From JAVBTT01 sp031550325 (GTDB lineage: Bacteria > Bacillota > Clostridia > Oscillospirales > UBA929): a DNA stretch of 7,536 nucleotides. The position numbers and the translations under genes were made by a program. This document shows, in pieces, positions 1 to 5,959 of this stretch (position 1 is its first letter; each line of letters begins with the position of its first letter). The notes under the pieces were generated by a model, which did not search any database, had not been told where the DNA came from, and worked only from the letters and a program-made list of their open reading frames with translations. The DNA lies in assembly GCA_031550325.1 (NCBI GenBank), contig JAVBOR010000055.1, positions 1 through 7,536 of the forward strand. The letters are read 5' to 3'.

Positions 1-48
1 GGCACGCCGCCAGCGTTCGTCCTGAGCCAGGATCAAACTCTCTATCAA
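1..48 (-). rRNA. 16S ribosomal RNA, 5' end only (partial)
   Basis: The reverse complement of positions 22-41 is the universal bacterial 16S 5' motif AGAGTTTGATCCTGGCTCAG. It continues into GACGAACGCTGGCGGCGTGCC toward position 1, where the window cuts the gene. Counting back from this motif with E. coli numbering (the motif starts at about nucleotide 8) puts the mature 5' end near position 48, give or take a few bases. Only about 48 bases are present. The gene reads leftward out of the window and is served by the promoter at 292-320. Confidence 0.97.
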
Positions 49-286
49 AATTCAAACCAGACCGTAGTCCGGCTTTATCCCGATCAAAAGCTCTTTGGCT
101 CTTAATTACTCATTTACTTGTTTCGGTTTCGCTTATCCCGCGCTTTCGCACGGTTTAAGCTGCCCTCACTTGGTGCGATACTCCCAAGCCGTCTCCGGCT
201 TAGTTGTATCTGTCACGTTATTTAATTTTCAAGGTGCATCTCCGCCGCCTCGGCGGGATTCTGCGTTCCGGCTTTCGCAAGACGCT
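49..286 (-). other. rRNA operon leader with GNRA-capped hairpins
   Basis: This is the transcribed leader between the predicted rRNA start point (about 285) and the 16S 5' end. Read on the minus strand it contains three short stems. CCGC/GCGG with loop CGAG lies at 245-256. AAGCCG/CGGCTT with a GAGA tetraloop lies at 186-201. CCGTGC/GCGCGG with one G-U pair and a GAAA tetraloop lies at 138-153. An A/T-rich stretch, CACCTTGAAAATTAAATAA, begins near 237 and resembles sequences common in Firmicutes rRNA leaders and spacers that are linked to antitermination and processing. That assignment is by resemblance only. No protein-coding frame here is credible. Confidence 0.7.
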
Positions 287-291
287 TACCC

Positions 292-320
292 AATATACCA
301 AATCCGCCAAGCGTTGTCAA
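292..320 (-). promoter_or_regulatory. rRNA operon promoter (sigma-A type)
   Basis: On the minus strand the -35 box is TTGACA (315-320) and the -10 box is TATATT (292-297), separated by exactly 17 bp. The -35 is perfect and the -10 matches five of six positions. A run of seven A residues lies immediately upstream of the -35 box (322-330) and would fit an UP-element-like tract, as expected for an rRNA promoter. Transcription should start near position 285. I found no second promoter of similar quality further upstream, although many rRNA operons have tandem promoters. Confidence 0.88.
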
Positions 321-329
321 CACTTTTTT

Positions 330-488
330 TCAATTACTGAAAACTTTCTTCGTACATACTTCATATCCAAGAAAAAACCCATTTTTGGTACAGCCGGCGG
401 TCGCCATTTTCGCAAAATTCCGCCCGTGCACTCCCTTGACAAACAGACCGGCCTCCGAGTCGTTTGTGATCTGCGTGACGTTTATCAT
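330..488 (-). CDS. Short unrecognised protein, start uncertain or gene decayed
   Basis: I do not recognise this protein. From the first ATG (486-488) to TGA (330-332) it would be 52 residues, beginning MINVTQITNDSEAGLF and ending CTKKVFSN. The frame stays open upstream to a TAA at 591-593, 86 codons in all. The upstream part also looks coding: it is rich in GNN codons and encodes an acidic stretch followed by YCDCEAYGKKC, with cysteines at frame positions 22, 24 and 31. A good Shine-Dalgarno sequence, AGAGGAG (598-604), precedes the open frame, but no ATG, GTG or TTG follows it at a usable distance. The only in-frame candidates are a TTG at 495-497 and the ATG at 486-488, both without a ribosome binding site. 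The frame ends about 10 bp before the rRNA -35 box. It may be a small metal-binding protein gene that has lost its start, or a chance open frame. The cysteine pattern loosely recalls DUF1540 proteins, but the match is too weak to assign. Confidence 0.35.
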   Translation of the reverse strand: MINVTQITNDSEAGLFVKGVHGRNFAKMATAGCTKNGFFLGYEVCTKKVFSN

Positions 489-656
489 CGCAGGCAAACA
501 TTTTTTGCCGTACGCCTCGCAATCGCAGTAAAACTCGTCACTCAGCTCCTGCTCACAAACAAGGCTATCCGGCTCTGCCTCGCTTTTATCTTACCGTCTC
601 CTCTTTATCGCAACAGATGGTTTTCGGCACCGAGAAAACCGAAAGATTGAATTGCA

Positions 657-691
657 AAGGGCTTTGCAGGCTTCATATCCGCAAAGCCCTT
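657..691 (-). terminator. Hairpin downstream of rny, possible terminator
   Basis: This is an 11-bp perfect inverted repeat, AAGGGCTTTGC (657-667) with GCAAAGCCCTT (681-691), around a 13-nt loop. On the minus strand the stem is followed by TGCAATTCAATCTTTCGG, which is moderately T-rich but not a proper U-tract. It is the third of three tandem hairpins after the rny stop codon and the one most like an intrinsic terminator. A smaller 7-bp repeat, GGTTTTC/GAAAACC (619-625 with 634-640), follows it. Confidence 0.4.
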
Positions 692-704
692 CTCCGCAAA
701 CCCC

Positions 705-735
705 CGCTTTGTCAAAGAAACTTTGGTTCTTTGAC
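705..735 (-). repeat. Dispersed 31-nt palindromic repeat, copy 1 (behind rny)
   Basis: Read on the minus strand this is GTCAAAGAACC, then AAAGT, then TTCTTTGACAAAGCG. Its arms (711-719 and 727-735) form a perfect 9-bp stem around a 7-nt loop. A second copy at 7257-7287 on the plus strand matches at 27 of 31 positions, with all differences in the central 5 nt. It lies 46 nt past the rny stop codon and is oriented in the same direction as rny. No T-tract follows, so it is not a standard terminator. It may be a short mobile palindromic element or a conserved 3' processing or stability hairpin. Confidence 0.75.
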
Positions 736-743
736 TGTCTGAA

Positions 744-774
744 GGCCCTCCTCACCAAGACAGTGAAGAGGGCC
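744..774 (-). terminator. Stem-loop immediately after the rny stop codon
   Basis: The stem pairs GGCCCTC (744-750) with GAGGGCC (768-774), and after one C/A mismatch TCAC (752-755) with GTGA (763-766), leaving a 7-nt loop. It starts 7 nt after the rny TAA. No run of T follows on either strand, so it is not a canonical intrinsic terminator. It may protect the mRNA 3' end or act together with the next two hairpins. The 7-nt arms ACTGTCT (734-740) and AGACAGT (758-764) could form a competing structure. Confidence 0.45.
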
Positions 775-781
775 ATAACCA

Positions 782-2329
782 TTACTTAGCGTATTCAATG
801 TGCCGCGTTTCGCGGATCAAATGCACTTTGATGTGGCCGGGGTAATCAAGGTCGTCCTCGATCTTCTTTGCCAAATCACGCGCAAGCAGCACCATCTTGT
901 CGTCATCAATGCTGTCCGGCTTGACCATGATGCGGATCTCGCGGCCGGCCTGGATGGCAAAACTCTTTTCGACGCCGGCAAACGAGTTGGCAAGCTCCTC
1001 CAGCTTTTGCAGGCGCTTGATGTAGTTCTCCAGGTTTTCGCGGCGCGCGCCGGGACGGGCTGCGGAAATGGCGTCGGCCGCCTGCACGAGGCAAGCGATG
1101 ATGGTCTTGGGCTCGACGTCGCCGTGATGGGCCTCGATGGCGTGGATGACGTCCTGGCTCTCGCGGTGCTTGCGTGCGAGATCAACGCCTATGGTCACGT
1201 GGCTGCCCTCAACCTCGTGGTCGACGGCCTTGCCCAGATCGTGCAACAGTCCGGCGCGTTTGGCCAGCATTGGGTCAACGCCGAGCTCCGACGCCATGAT
1301 GCCCGCCAGAAGCGAGACCTCAATGGAGTGGTTGAGCACGTTTTGACCGTAGGAGGTGCGGTAATGCATACGTCCGAGCAGCCTGATGAGCTCGGGATGA
1401 ATGCCGTGTACGCCCGTCTCAAAGGTGGCTCGATCGCCTTCGCTCTTGATGATGGCGTCGACCTCTTTGCGCGACTTTTCCACGGTTTCCTCAATGCGGG
1501 TGGGGTGAATCCGGCCGTCAGAGATCAGCTTTTCGAGCGCGAGCCGCGCAATCTCACGGCGGACGGGGTCAAAGCTCGACAGGGTGATGGCCTCTGGCGT
1601 GTCGTCAATGATCAAGTCGACGCCCGTAAGGGTCTCGAGCGTGCGGATGTTACGCCCTTCACGGCCGATAATGCGGCCCTTCATCTCATCGTTGGGCAAC
1701 GGGACAACCGAAACCGTAGCCTCGGCGACATGGTCGGCCGCCAGCCGCTGAATGGCCAGCGAGATGTACTCACGCGCTTTGGCGTCGGCATCCTCCTTGA
1801 ACTTGCTTTCGAGGTCGCGGATTTTCATGGCCATTTCGTGCGTGACTTCGCTTTCGACGTTCTTGATCAGATAGAGTTTGGCCTCTTCTGCCGAGAAGCC
1901 TGAGAGCTTTTCAAGCATTTCCAGTTGGCTGCGCTTGATCAGCAGGGTTTCTTCACGGATGGCGTCGGCGTCTTTGATTTTAGAGCTGAGCAGATCATCT
2001 TTTTTCTCAATGTTGTCAAGCTTCTTGTCAATGTTCTCCTCTTTTTGCAGGAGCCTGCGCTCCTGCTTCTGCAGTTCGGCGCGACGCTCTTTGACATCCT
2101 TTTCGTACTCAAGTCTGTTCTTATGAATCTCTTCTTTGGCCTCGACAAGCGCTTCGCGCTTCTTGGCCTCAGCGGATTTGATCGCGTCATTGATAATGCG
2201 ACGCGCCTCTTCTTCCGCGCTGGATATTTCGCGTTCAGCTACATTTTTACGATATCGAACGCCCAGAAAAAAGAAACTTGGAATGCAAACTATCGCGACA
2301 AGGACGGGGATCGCGATATCCCAGAACAC
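782..2329 (-). CDS. rny: Ribonuclease Y (membrane-anchored endoribonuclease)
   Basis: RNase Y starts decay and processing of many mRNAs in Firmicutes by cutting single-stranded RNA at the inner face of the membrane. At 515 residues the protein has the usual family length and domain order. One N-terminal membrane segment spans about residues 5-23. A long charged coiled coil runs from about 30 to 185, rich in E, K and R. A KH RNA-binding domain follows, with GRIIGREGRNIR at 218-229. The HD domain has the metal-binding pair H363-D364 within LLHDLGKA, with H334, H401-H402 and D419 as further likely active-site residues. The start is GTG: GGAGGT (2336-2341) lies 6 nt upstream and the only nearby ATG is out of frame. 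Its own promoter is at 2392-2420 and it appears to be transcribed alone. Many Firmicutes have rny beside recA/cinA or ymdB; here it lies between a UroD-family gene and an rRNA operon. Identification is secure. Confidence 0.98.
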   Translation of the reverse strand: MFWDIAIPVLVAIVCIPSFFFLGVRYRKNVAEREISSAEEEARRIINDAIKSAEAKKREALVEAKEEIHKNRLEYEKDVKERRAELQKQERRLLQKEENIDKKLDNIEKKDDLLSSKIKDADAIREETLLIKRSQLEMLEKLSGFSAEEAKLYLIKNVESEVTHEMAMKIRDLESKFKEDADAKAREYISLAIQRLAADHVAEATVSVVPLPNDEMKGRIIGREGRNIRTLETLTGVDLIIDDTPEAITLSSFDPVRREIARLALEKLISDGRIHPTRIEETVEKSRKEVDAIIKSEGDRATFETGVHGIHPELIRLLGRMHYRTSYGQNVLNHSIEVSLLAGIMASELGVDPMLAKRAGLLHDLGKAVDHEVEGSHVTIGVDLARKHRESQDVIHAIEAHHGDVEPKTIIACLVQAADAISAARPGARRENLENYIKRLQKLEELANSFAGVEKSFAIQAGREIRIMVKPDSIDDDKMVLLARDLAKKIEDDLDYPGHIKVHLIRETRHIEYAK

Positions 2330-2359
2330 ATATACACCTCCAGAGACATTCTTTCGTGT

Positions 2360-2384
2360 ATGATAAAATAGGAAAAATTATCAT
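2360..2384. promoter_or_regulatory. Palindrome at the predicted 5' end of rny mRNA
   Basis: ATGATAA (2360-2366) and TTATCAT (2378-2384) form a perfect 7-bp inverted repeat around 11 nt. The predicted rny transcription start is about 2385, so the palindrome begins at or next to the first transcribed base. In RNA it would be a 5'-terminal AU-rich stem-loop; in DNA it could be an operator. Which one cannot be told from the sequence. Confidence 0.45.
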
Positions 2385-2391
2385 CTCACCT

Positions 2392-2420
2392 ATTCTATGG
2401 GAACAAGTACAGTTTGTCAA
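2392..2420 (-). promoter_or_regulatory. rny promoter
   Basis: On the minus strand the -35 box TTGACA (2415-2420) and -10 box TAGAAT (2392-2397) are separated by 17 bp. An A-tract of eight residues lies about 10 bp further upstream (2431-2438). The predicted start is near 2385, giving a 5' untranslated region of about 56 nt. This promoter is back to back with the one at 2468-2496. Confidence 0.85.
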
Positions 2421-2467
2421 GAAAAGATCTATTTTTTTTCGGCGCCTGCGGCAAAGTGCCGAGACGA

Positions 2468-2496
2468 TTGATTTTATCCGACCAATGGCCTATAAT
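2468..2496 (+). promoter_or_regulatory. Promoter of the UroD-family gene
   Basis: TTGATT (2468-2473) and a perfect TATAAT (2491-2496) are spaced by 17 bp. The predicted start is near 2503, about 32 nt before the ATG at 2535. Between this promoter and the divergent rny promoter lies a 6-bp imperfect stem, CGGCGC/GTGCCG (2440-2445 with 2456-2461), beside a T8 run. This could be a shared regulatory site but has no recognisable operator identity. Confidence 0.82.
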
Positions 2497-2534
2497 ATAC
2501 CCAGTGGAAATGCGACGATTTCAGGAGGGATTCC

Positions 2535-3776
2535 ATGTCAAACGATCTTGACGCCAGGAGAGCCGAGCGCGCCGAACGCGTGCAAAGGGCAATCAGGCTG
2601 GAAAAGCCCGACCGCGTTCCCTTTGCGCCGAAACTGTCGGCGCAGTACGCGATGGCCTACGGCATTCCCATGTATGCTGTATTAAAGGATTTGCGCAACA
2701 TCATTCCGGGCATCCGGCAATGCCTGAGCGAAATAGAGGTCGATCTGGCGTGGGCGCCCATCCAGTATCCCATGGATCCGATGCAGACGCTTTTGGCCGG
2801 CCACATCCATTTTCCCGGGCCGGAGGACGGCATCGACCTGTTCAGCGGGTTTCAGATTCAAGACGGCACCTATCTGCTGGACGACGAGTTTGACGAGTTT
2901 GTGTTTGACCCGACCCATTTCTTCCTCACCAAGCTCCTGCCCCGCAAGTTCAGGGCGCTCGACGGGCTGAAAAACATGAACTTTCAGAATCCCACCGAGT
3001 ACAATTTCCTGCTTGACCTGTCGCGGCTGGCAGCACCCGAGACGCAGCGGTCGATGCAGGCGCTTTTGCGGGCGGCGCAGCAGGCCGAGGTGTGGAAGGA
3101 GCAGCTTCATGAGTGCGTGAGCGCCATCACATCGATGGGGTATCCCCAGGGCCCGTCCGTGGCGCAGACCTGCCCGTTTGACATGTTTACCGACAACTAC
3201 CGCGGCATTGAGTCCACGATGATTGACCTGATTGAGCGCCCCGAGCAGCTGCTCGAGGCCATTGGCGTCTGCGAGCGCATCTGCAACGAGCGCGTGATCG
3301 CGAACGCCAGCGCAGCGGGTGCCGAATATGTGTTTATTCCGCTGCACAACGGCGCCGACGAGTTCATGTCGCGCGAAACGTATCTGAAATTCTATTGGCG
3401 CGGGCTGCGCTCGATGATGATGAAGATCATCGAAAACGGCATGACGCCTTACGTGTTCTGCGAGGGAAAATATAACACGCGCCTGGACATTCTAAAGGAC
3501 GTCCCGCGCGGCAAAGTCGTGTATATGTTTGAGGAGGTCGACCTCAAAAAGGCGCGCCAGACGCTTGGGGACACCGCGTGCATCTGCGGAAACATGCCCG
3601 CTGCCACGCTGGCCTACGGAACGCGGCAGCAAGTCGTCGACGAGACCAGGCGCATGCTTGAGGACTGCGCCGGAGACGGCGGCTTCATCATGGACTGCTC
3701 GATCTCGCTGGACAACGCAAAGCGCGAAAACCTCATCGCCTGGTATGAGGCCACCATGGAATACGGAAAGTACTGA
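2535..3776 (+). CDS. Uroporphyrinogen decarboxylase (URO-D) superfamily protein
   Basis: This 413-residue protein belongs to the URO-D/MtaA superfamily. Members include HemE and the corrinoid-dependent methyltransferases that move methyl groups between corrinoid proteins and thiols such as coenzyme M. Evidence is the C-terminal half of the TIM-barrel fold: AGAEYVFIPLHNGADEFMS (261-279), NGMTPYVFCEGKYN (301-314), CICGNMPAATLAYG (349-362) and GGFIMDCSI (382-390). The N-terminal HemE substrate motif (RQAGRYLPEYR type) is absent, so this is not the haem-pathway enzyme. Cys309 and Cys388 fit two cysteines of the H-x-C-x(n)-C zinc motif of the methyltransferases, but the His position is Val307. The start is firm: AGGAGG (2523-2528) is 6 nt before the ATG. 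No corrinoid-protein or other methyltransferase gene lies beside it, and it appears monocistronic. The natural substrate is unknown; a corrinoid or thiol methyl-transfer role is only an inference. It converges with the DUF4363 gene across a 17-bp gap without an evident terminator. Confidence 0.88.
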   Translation: MSNDLDARRAERAERVQRAIRLEKPDRVPFAPKLSAQYAMAYGIPMYAVLKDLRNIIPGIRQCLSEIEVDLAWAPIQYPMDPMQTLLAGHIHFPGPEDGIDLFSGFQIQDGTYLLDDEFDEFVFDPTHFFLTKLLPRKFRALDGLKNMNFQNPTEYNFLLDLSRLAAPETQRSMQALLRAAQQAEVWKEQLHECVSAITSMGYPQGPSVAQTCPFDMFTDNYRGIESTMIDLIERPEQLLEAIGVCERICNERVIANASAAGAEYVFIPLHNGADEFMSRETYLKFYWRGLRSMMMKIIENGMTPYVFCEGKYNTRLDILKDVPRGKVVYMFEEVDLKKARQTLGDTACICGNMPAATLAYGTRQQVVDETRRMLEDCAGDGGFIMDCSISLDNAKRENLIAWYEATMEYGKY

Positions 3777-3793
3777 GGCCAGGGCTCTCCCTC

Positions 3794-4174
3794 TTATACG
3801 ACGTTTGCCCAGGTCAGGGCTTCCCGGGAAATGAAATGGCGCAGGCCCCACAGCAGACGCTCGGTGTCCTCGCGCAGGTCGTCGGTACTCTGGCGGCCCA
3901 CCTTGCTCTCCAATCCCATAAGCGCTTCGCCAAGCTCGTCAAGCTCAATATGGTGCAGCACAAGGCTCAGGCAGGTTCGTGAGCGGTCCCAGCGACTGAG
4001 CGCCGTCTGCAATAGCGCCTGCGCCTCGGGCCATTCGCCGGCCTCCGCCAGCGTCAGTGTGCCGAGCAGCTCGTCCTCCATCTTATCGGCAAACGTGTTC
4101 AGCCGCGCGGCGGTCAGCGCGCCGGCGACACAAAGCGCGAGCAGCAGCGCGGCGGCAAGCCAGGTTCTATTCAT
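3794..4174 (-). CDS. DUF4363 family membrane-anchored protein
   Basis: This is a 126-residue protein of unknown function. One N-terminal hydrophobic segment (about residues 5-22) should anchor it, with the rest outside the membrane. The remainder is helical and matches the DUF4363 pattern: W62, the H74-H75-x-E77 region in LVLHHIELDEL, and the ending RHFISREALTWANVV. DUF4363 genes are often found directly behind DUF421 genes in Clostridia, as here. Its ATG shares one base (4174) with the TGA of the upstream DUF421 gene, implying translational coupling. AAAGGA (4184-4189) lies 9 nt upstream as a ribosome binding site. No terminator follows before the convergent gene. Confidence 0.85.
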   Translation of the reverse strand: MNRTWLAAALLLALCVAGALTAARLNTFADKMEDELLGTLTLAEAGEWPEAQALLQTALSRWDRSRTCLSLVLHHIELDELGEALMGLESKVGRQSTDDLREDTERLLWGLRHFISREALTWANVV

Positions 4175-4845
4175 CAGGAAGCATCCTTTGGCAAGAAGTA
4201 TATTTGGCTGCGCTCATCCACCATGAGCAGAAACACATCCTCGACGCGCGTGACGCCGCGCTCGCGGAGCTGGCGTTCGATCCAGCCCTCGTTCAGGCCG
4301 CGCAGGAGCAGGTTGTCTGTGAGCGTGCGCCCGTCGTTAATGAGGATGACCGGCAGGCCACTGTCCGGCGGGGCGTTCTGACCGGCGGTGGCCGGGCGTT
4401 CGGCGGCGTACAGCACCACGCTGAGCTTGCCGTTGGTCTCCAAAATGGCGTACTGCACGGTGCTGATGTCCAGCACGTCCTGCAGGCGGAGCTCTTCGAT
4501 CAGCTCGTCGACGGTCAGCCGGTTTTTCTTCAGCTCGTTTTGTAAAATGACGCCCTTGTCGACCAGAATGCTGGGGACACCGCAGACGAGCCGGCGCAGA
4601 CGGACGCTTTTGAGCAGGGCGCCCGACATGATGATCTCCAGTCCAATCAGCGTCAGAATGGGCACAATGCCGGCCACCAGCGGCACGCCGGCCTCCTGCA
4701 TGGGTACGGCTGCGAGCTCGGAAATCATGATGGCCACCACGAGCTCGCTTGGTTCGAGCTCGCCGATTTGCCGCTTGCCCATGAGCCGGATCGCGGCAAT
4801 GACGGTTAGATACAGAAATGCCGTTCGCGTAATGGCTATCAGCAC
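4174..4845 (-). CDS. DUF421 (YetF-type) membrane protein
   Basis: This is a 223-residue integral membrane protein of the DUF421/YetF family, whose biochemical function is not established. Family members include YetF and YdfS of Bacillus subtilis, and a DUF421 protein (2Duf) is encoded in the spoVA2mob spore heat-resistance element. Three hydrophobic segments occupy roughly residues 4-20, 34-50 and 54-76. The family signature RLMGKRQIGELEPSELVVAI lies at 20-39. The cytosolic part holds PSILVDKGVILQNEL (91-105), then DELIEELRLQDV (113-124) and LETNGKLSVV (135-144), and a second related segment, LPVILINDGRTLTDNLL (164-180). The start is GTG with AGGTGA 4 nt upstream; the nearby ATG is out of frame. 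It is coupled to the DUF4363 gene. I saw no convincing promoter in the 108-bp divergent gap. Confidence 0.92.
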   Translation of the reverse strand: MLIAITRTAFLYLTVIAAIRLMGKRQIGELEPSELVVAIMISELAAVPMQEAGVPLVAGIVPILTLIGLEIIMSGALLKSVRLRRLVCGVPSILVDKGVILQNELKKNRLTVDELIEELRLQDVLDISTVQYAILETNGKLSVVLYAAERPATAGQNAPPDSGLPVILINDGRTLTDNLLLRGLNEGWIERQLRERGVTRVEDVFLLMVDERSQIYFLPKDAS

Positions 4846-4877
4846 AACATCACCTCTGCCTTACTATGGACAGTTTT

Positions 4878-4899
4878 CGCGCGGCTATGCGTCCGCGCG
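4878..4899. promoter_or_regulatory. GC-rich palindrome between divergent DUF421 and glycosyltransferase genes
   Basis: CGCGCGG (4878-4884) and CCGCGCG (4893-4899) form a perfect 7-bp inverted repeat around 8 nt. No T-tract follows on either strand, so a terminator is unlikely. Its place in a 108-bp divergent gap allows an operator or a 5'-leader hairpin for the glycosyltransferase transcript. A second small stem, GCAG/CTGC with loop TTTA, lies around 4917-4928 just before the ribosome binding site. Confidence 0.35.
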
Positions 4900-4953
4900 G
4901 CCATTTTAGGCGGAAAGCAGTTTACTGCCGCGGATAGCGGGAAGGAGCAGTTC

Positions 4954-5955
4954 ATGACGACAGTGTCCGTTGTTATGCCAATTCGCAATGAGGAAAAGCA
5001 CATTGAGCAGTGCATAAGCTCCCTGCTCCGGCAGGACTACCCTGAGGTCGAGATTCTTTTGGTGGACGGAATGTCCGAGGATAAAACGCGGGAAATCATC
5101 GGGCGGTTTGCAAGCCAGCGCATCAGGCTGCTGGACAACCCCGGCAAAACGGCCCCCTGCGCGATGAACATTGGCATCAGGGCTGCCCGGGGTGAGGTCA
5201 TCGTCCGCATGGACGCGCACTGCGAATACGCCGGAGACTATATCACGCGCTGCGTCGAGACGCTCGGGCGCACCGGCGCCGCCAATGTCGGCGGCCCGAT
5301 GATCGCGGCCGGGCGGGGAAGGATCGGCCGGGCGTTTGCCCATATCCACGCCTGCGTGTTTGGCCTGGGCGGCGGCAAGTTTCACGATCCTCACTATGAG
5401 GGTCCTGCCGACACGGTGTTTCTCGGCGCGTTTGACAAGCGCTCTCTTCTGGACGCCGGCCTTTACGACGAGCGGCTGACGCGCAATCAGGACATCGAGC
5501 TCAACGCGCGCATCCGCAAAAGTGGAGGCTTAGTATACATTACACCCGACATTAAGTCCACCTATTATTGCCGGGACAGCTTAGGCAAAATCGCGTCGCA
5601 GAACTATTTAAATGGAAAATGGAACATCTTCACGTCAACCATCAACAACCGCGCGCTTTCGCTGCGGCACTTCGTGCCCATGCTCTTTGTGCTGAGCGTT
5701 TTGCTGCTCAGTGTGCCGGGCGTCATTTTGCGGGGCGCGTTTGTCTGGCCGCCGCTGGCCGTCGTTGGGCTGTATCTCTTAGGCGACCTGTTCTTTTCAG
5801 CGGGGCTCGCCAAAAAGCACGGAGCGTCCCTTTTCCCATTGTATCTCATCATTTTCCCGGTGCTGCACGTGGCCTACGGGTTTGGTTCGCTGGCCGGGCT
5901 TCTGGGGCTCAGGGGATTTGTCAGGCGGTCGGGAGAAAGGGAAAAGAAAGGATGA
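4954..5955 (+). CDS. Family 2 glycosyltransferase, ExoA-like
   Basis: This is a 333-residue inverting GT-A glycosyltransferase, probably adding a sugar from a nucleotide donor to a lipid-linked or growing polysaccharide at the cytosolic face of the membrane. The N-terminal catalytic domain starts with VSVVMPIRNEEKHI (4-17) and holds LLVDGMSEDKT (35-45). D88-A89-H90 stands in the DxD-type metal-binding position. GGPM (113-116) and NQDIELNARIRKSGG (178-192) follow, the latter containing the likely catalytic base D180. YLNGKWN (218-224) occupies the QxxRW-like region. Three C-terminal membrane segments span about 241-258, 264-283 and 292-311. The order and wording of these motifs resemble ExoA of succinoglycan synthesis more than monofunctional GT2 enzymes. 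AAGGAG (4942-4947) is 6 nt before the ATG. The gene ends 4 nt before ugd, so the two form an operon. Donor and acceptor cannot be read from the sequence. Confidence 0.92.
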   Translation: MTTVSVVMPIRNEEKHIEQCISSLLRQDYPEVEILLVDGMSEDKTREIIGRFASQRIRLLDNPGKTAPCAMNIGIRAARGEVIVRMDAHCEYAGDYITRCVETLGRTGAANVGGPMIAAGRGRIGRAFAHIHACVFGLGGGKFHDPHYEGPADTVFLGAFDKRSLLDAGLYDERLTRNQDIELNARIRKSGGLVYITPDIKSTYYCRDSLGKIASQNYLNGKWNIFTSTINNRALSLRHFVPMLFVLSVLLLSVPGVILRGAFVWPPLAVVGLYLLGDLFFSAGLAKKHGASLFPLYLIIFPVLHVAYGFGSLAGLLGLRGFVRRSGEREKKG

Positions 5956-5959
5956 GACG

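Noticed and set aside
215..237. TTGAAA...GATACA in the rRNA leader as a second rRNA promoter
   Set aside because: The -10 matches only three of six bases and the TTGAAAATTAAATAA stretch is better explained as a leader element.
436..464. TTGACA at 436-441 on the plus strand as a promoter
   Set aside because: No -10-like sequence lies 16-18 bp downstream and it falls within the putative short frame.
204..650. Open frame of 148 codons on the plus strand
   Set aside because: It runs through the rRNA leader and promoter in antisense. The translation is basic with no recognisable domain and lacks a ribosome binding site.
654..774. CRISPR array or tandem repeats
   Set aside because: The repeats are inverted, differ in sequence, and lack regular spacing or unique spacers.
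591..782. Open frame of 63 codons on the minus strand after rny
   Set aside because: It is composed of the three hairpins, including the repeated palindrome, so the frame is a by-product of the inverted repeats.
800..1903. Long open frame of 367 codons on the plus strand
   Set aside because: It lies wholly antisense to rny, whose protein is unmistakable, has no matching ribosome binding site and looks like a high-GC shadow frame.
2535..3776. Assignment as HemE, uroporphyrinogen decarboxylase of haem synthesis
   Set aside because: The N-terminal HemE substrate-binding motif is absent, the length is about 60 residues above typical HemE, and no haem genes are near.
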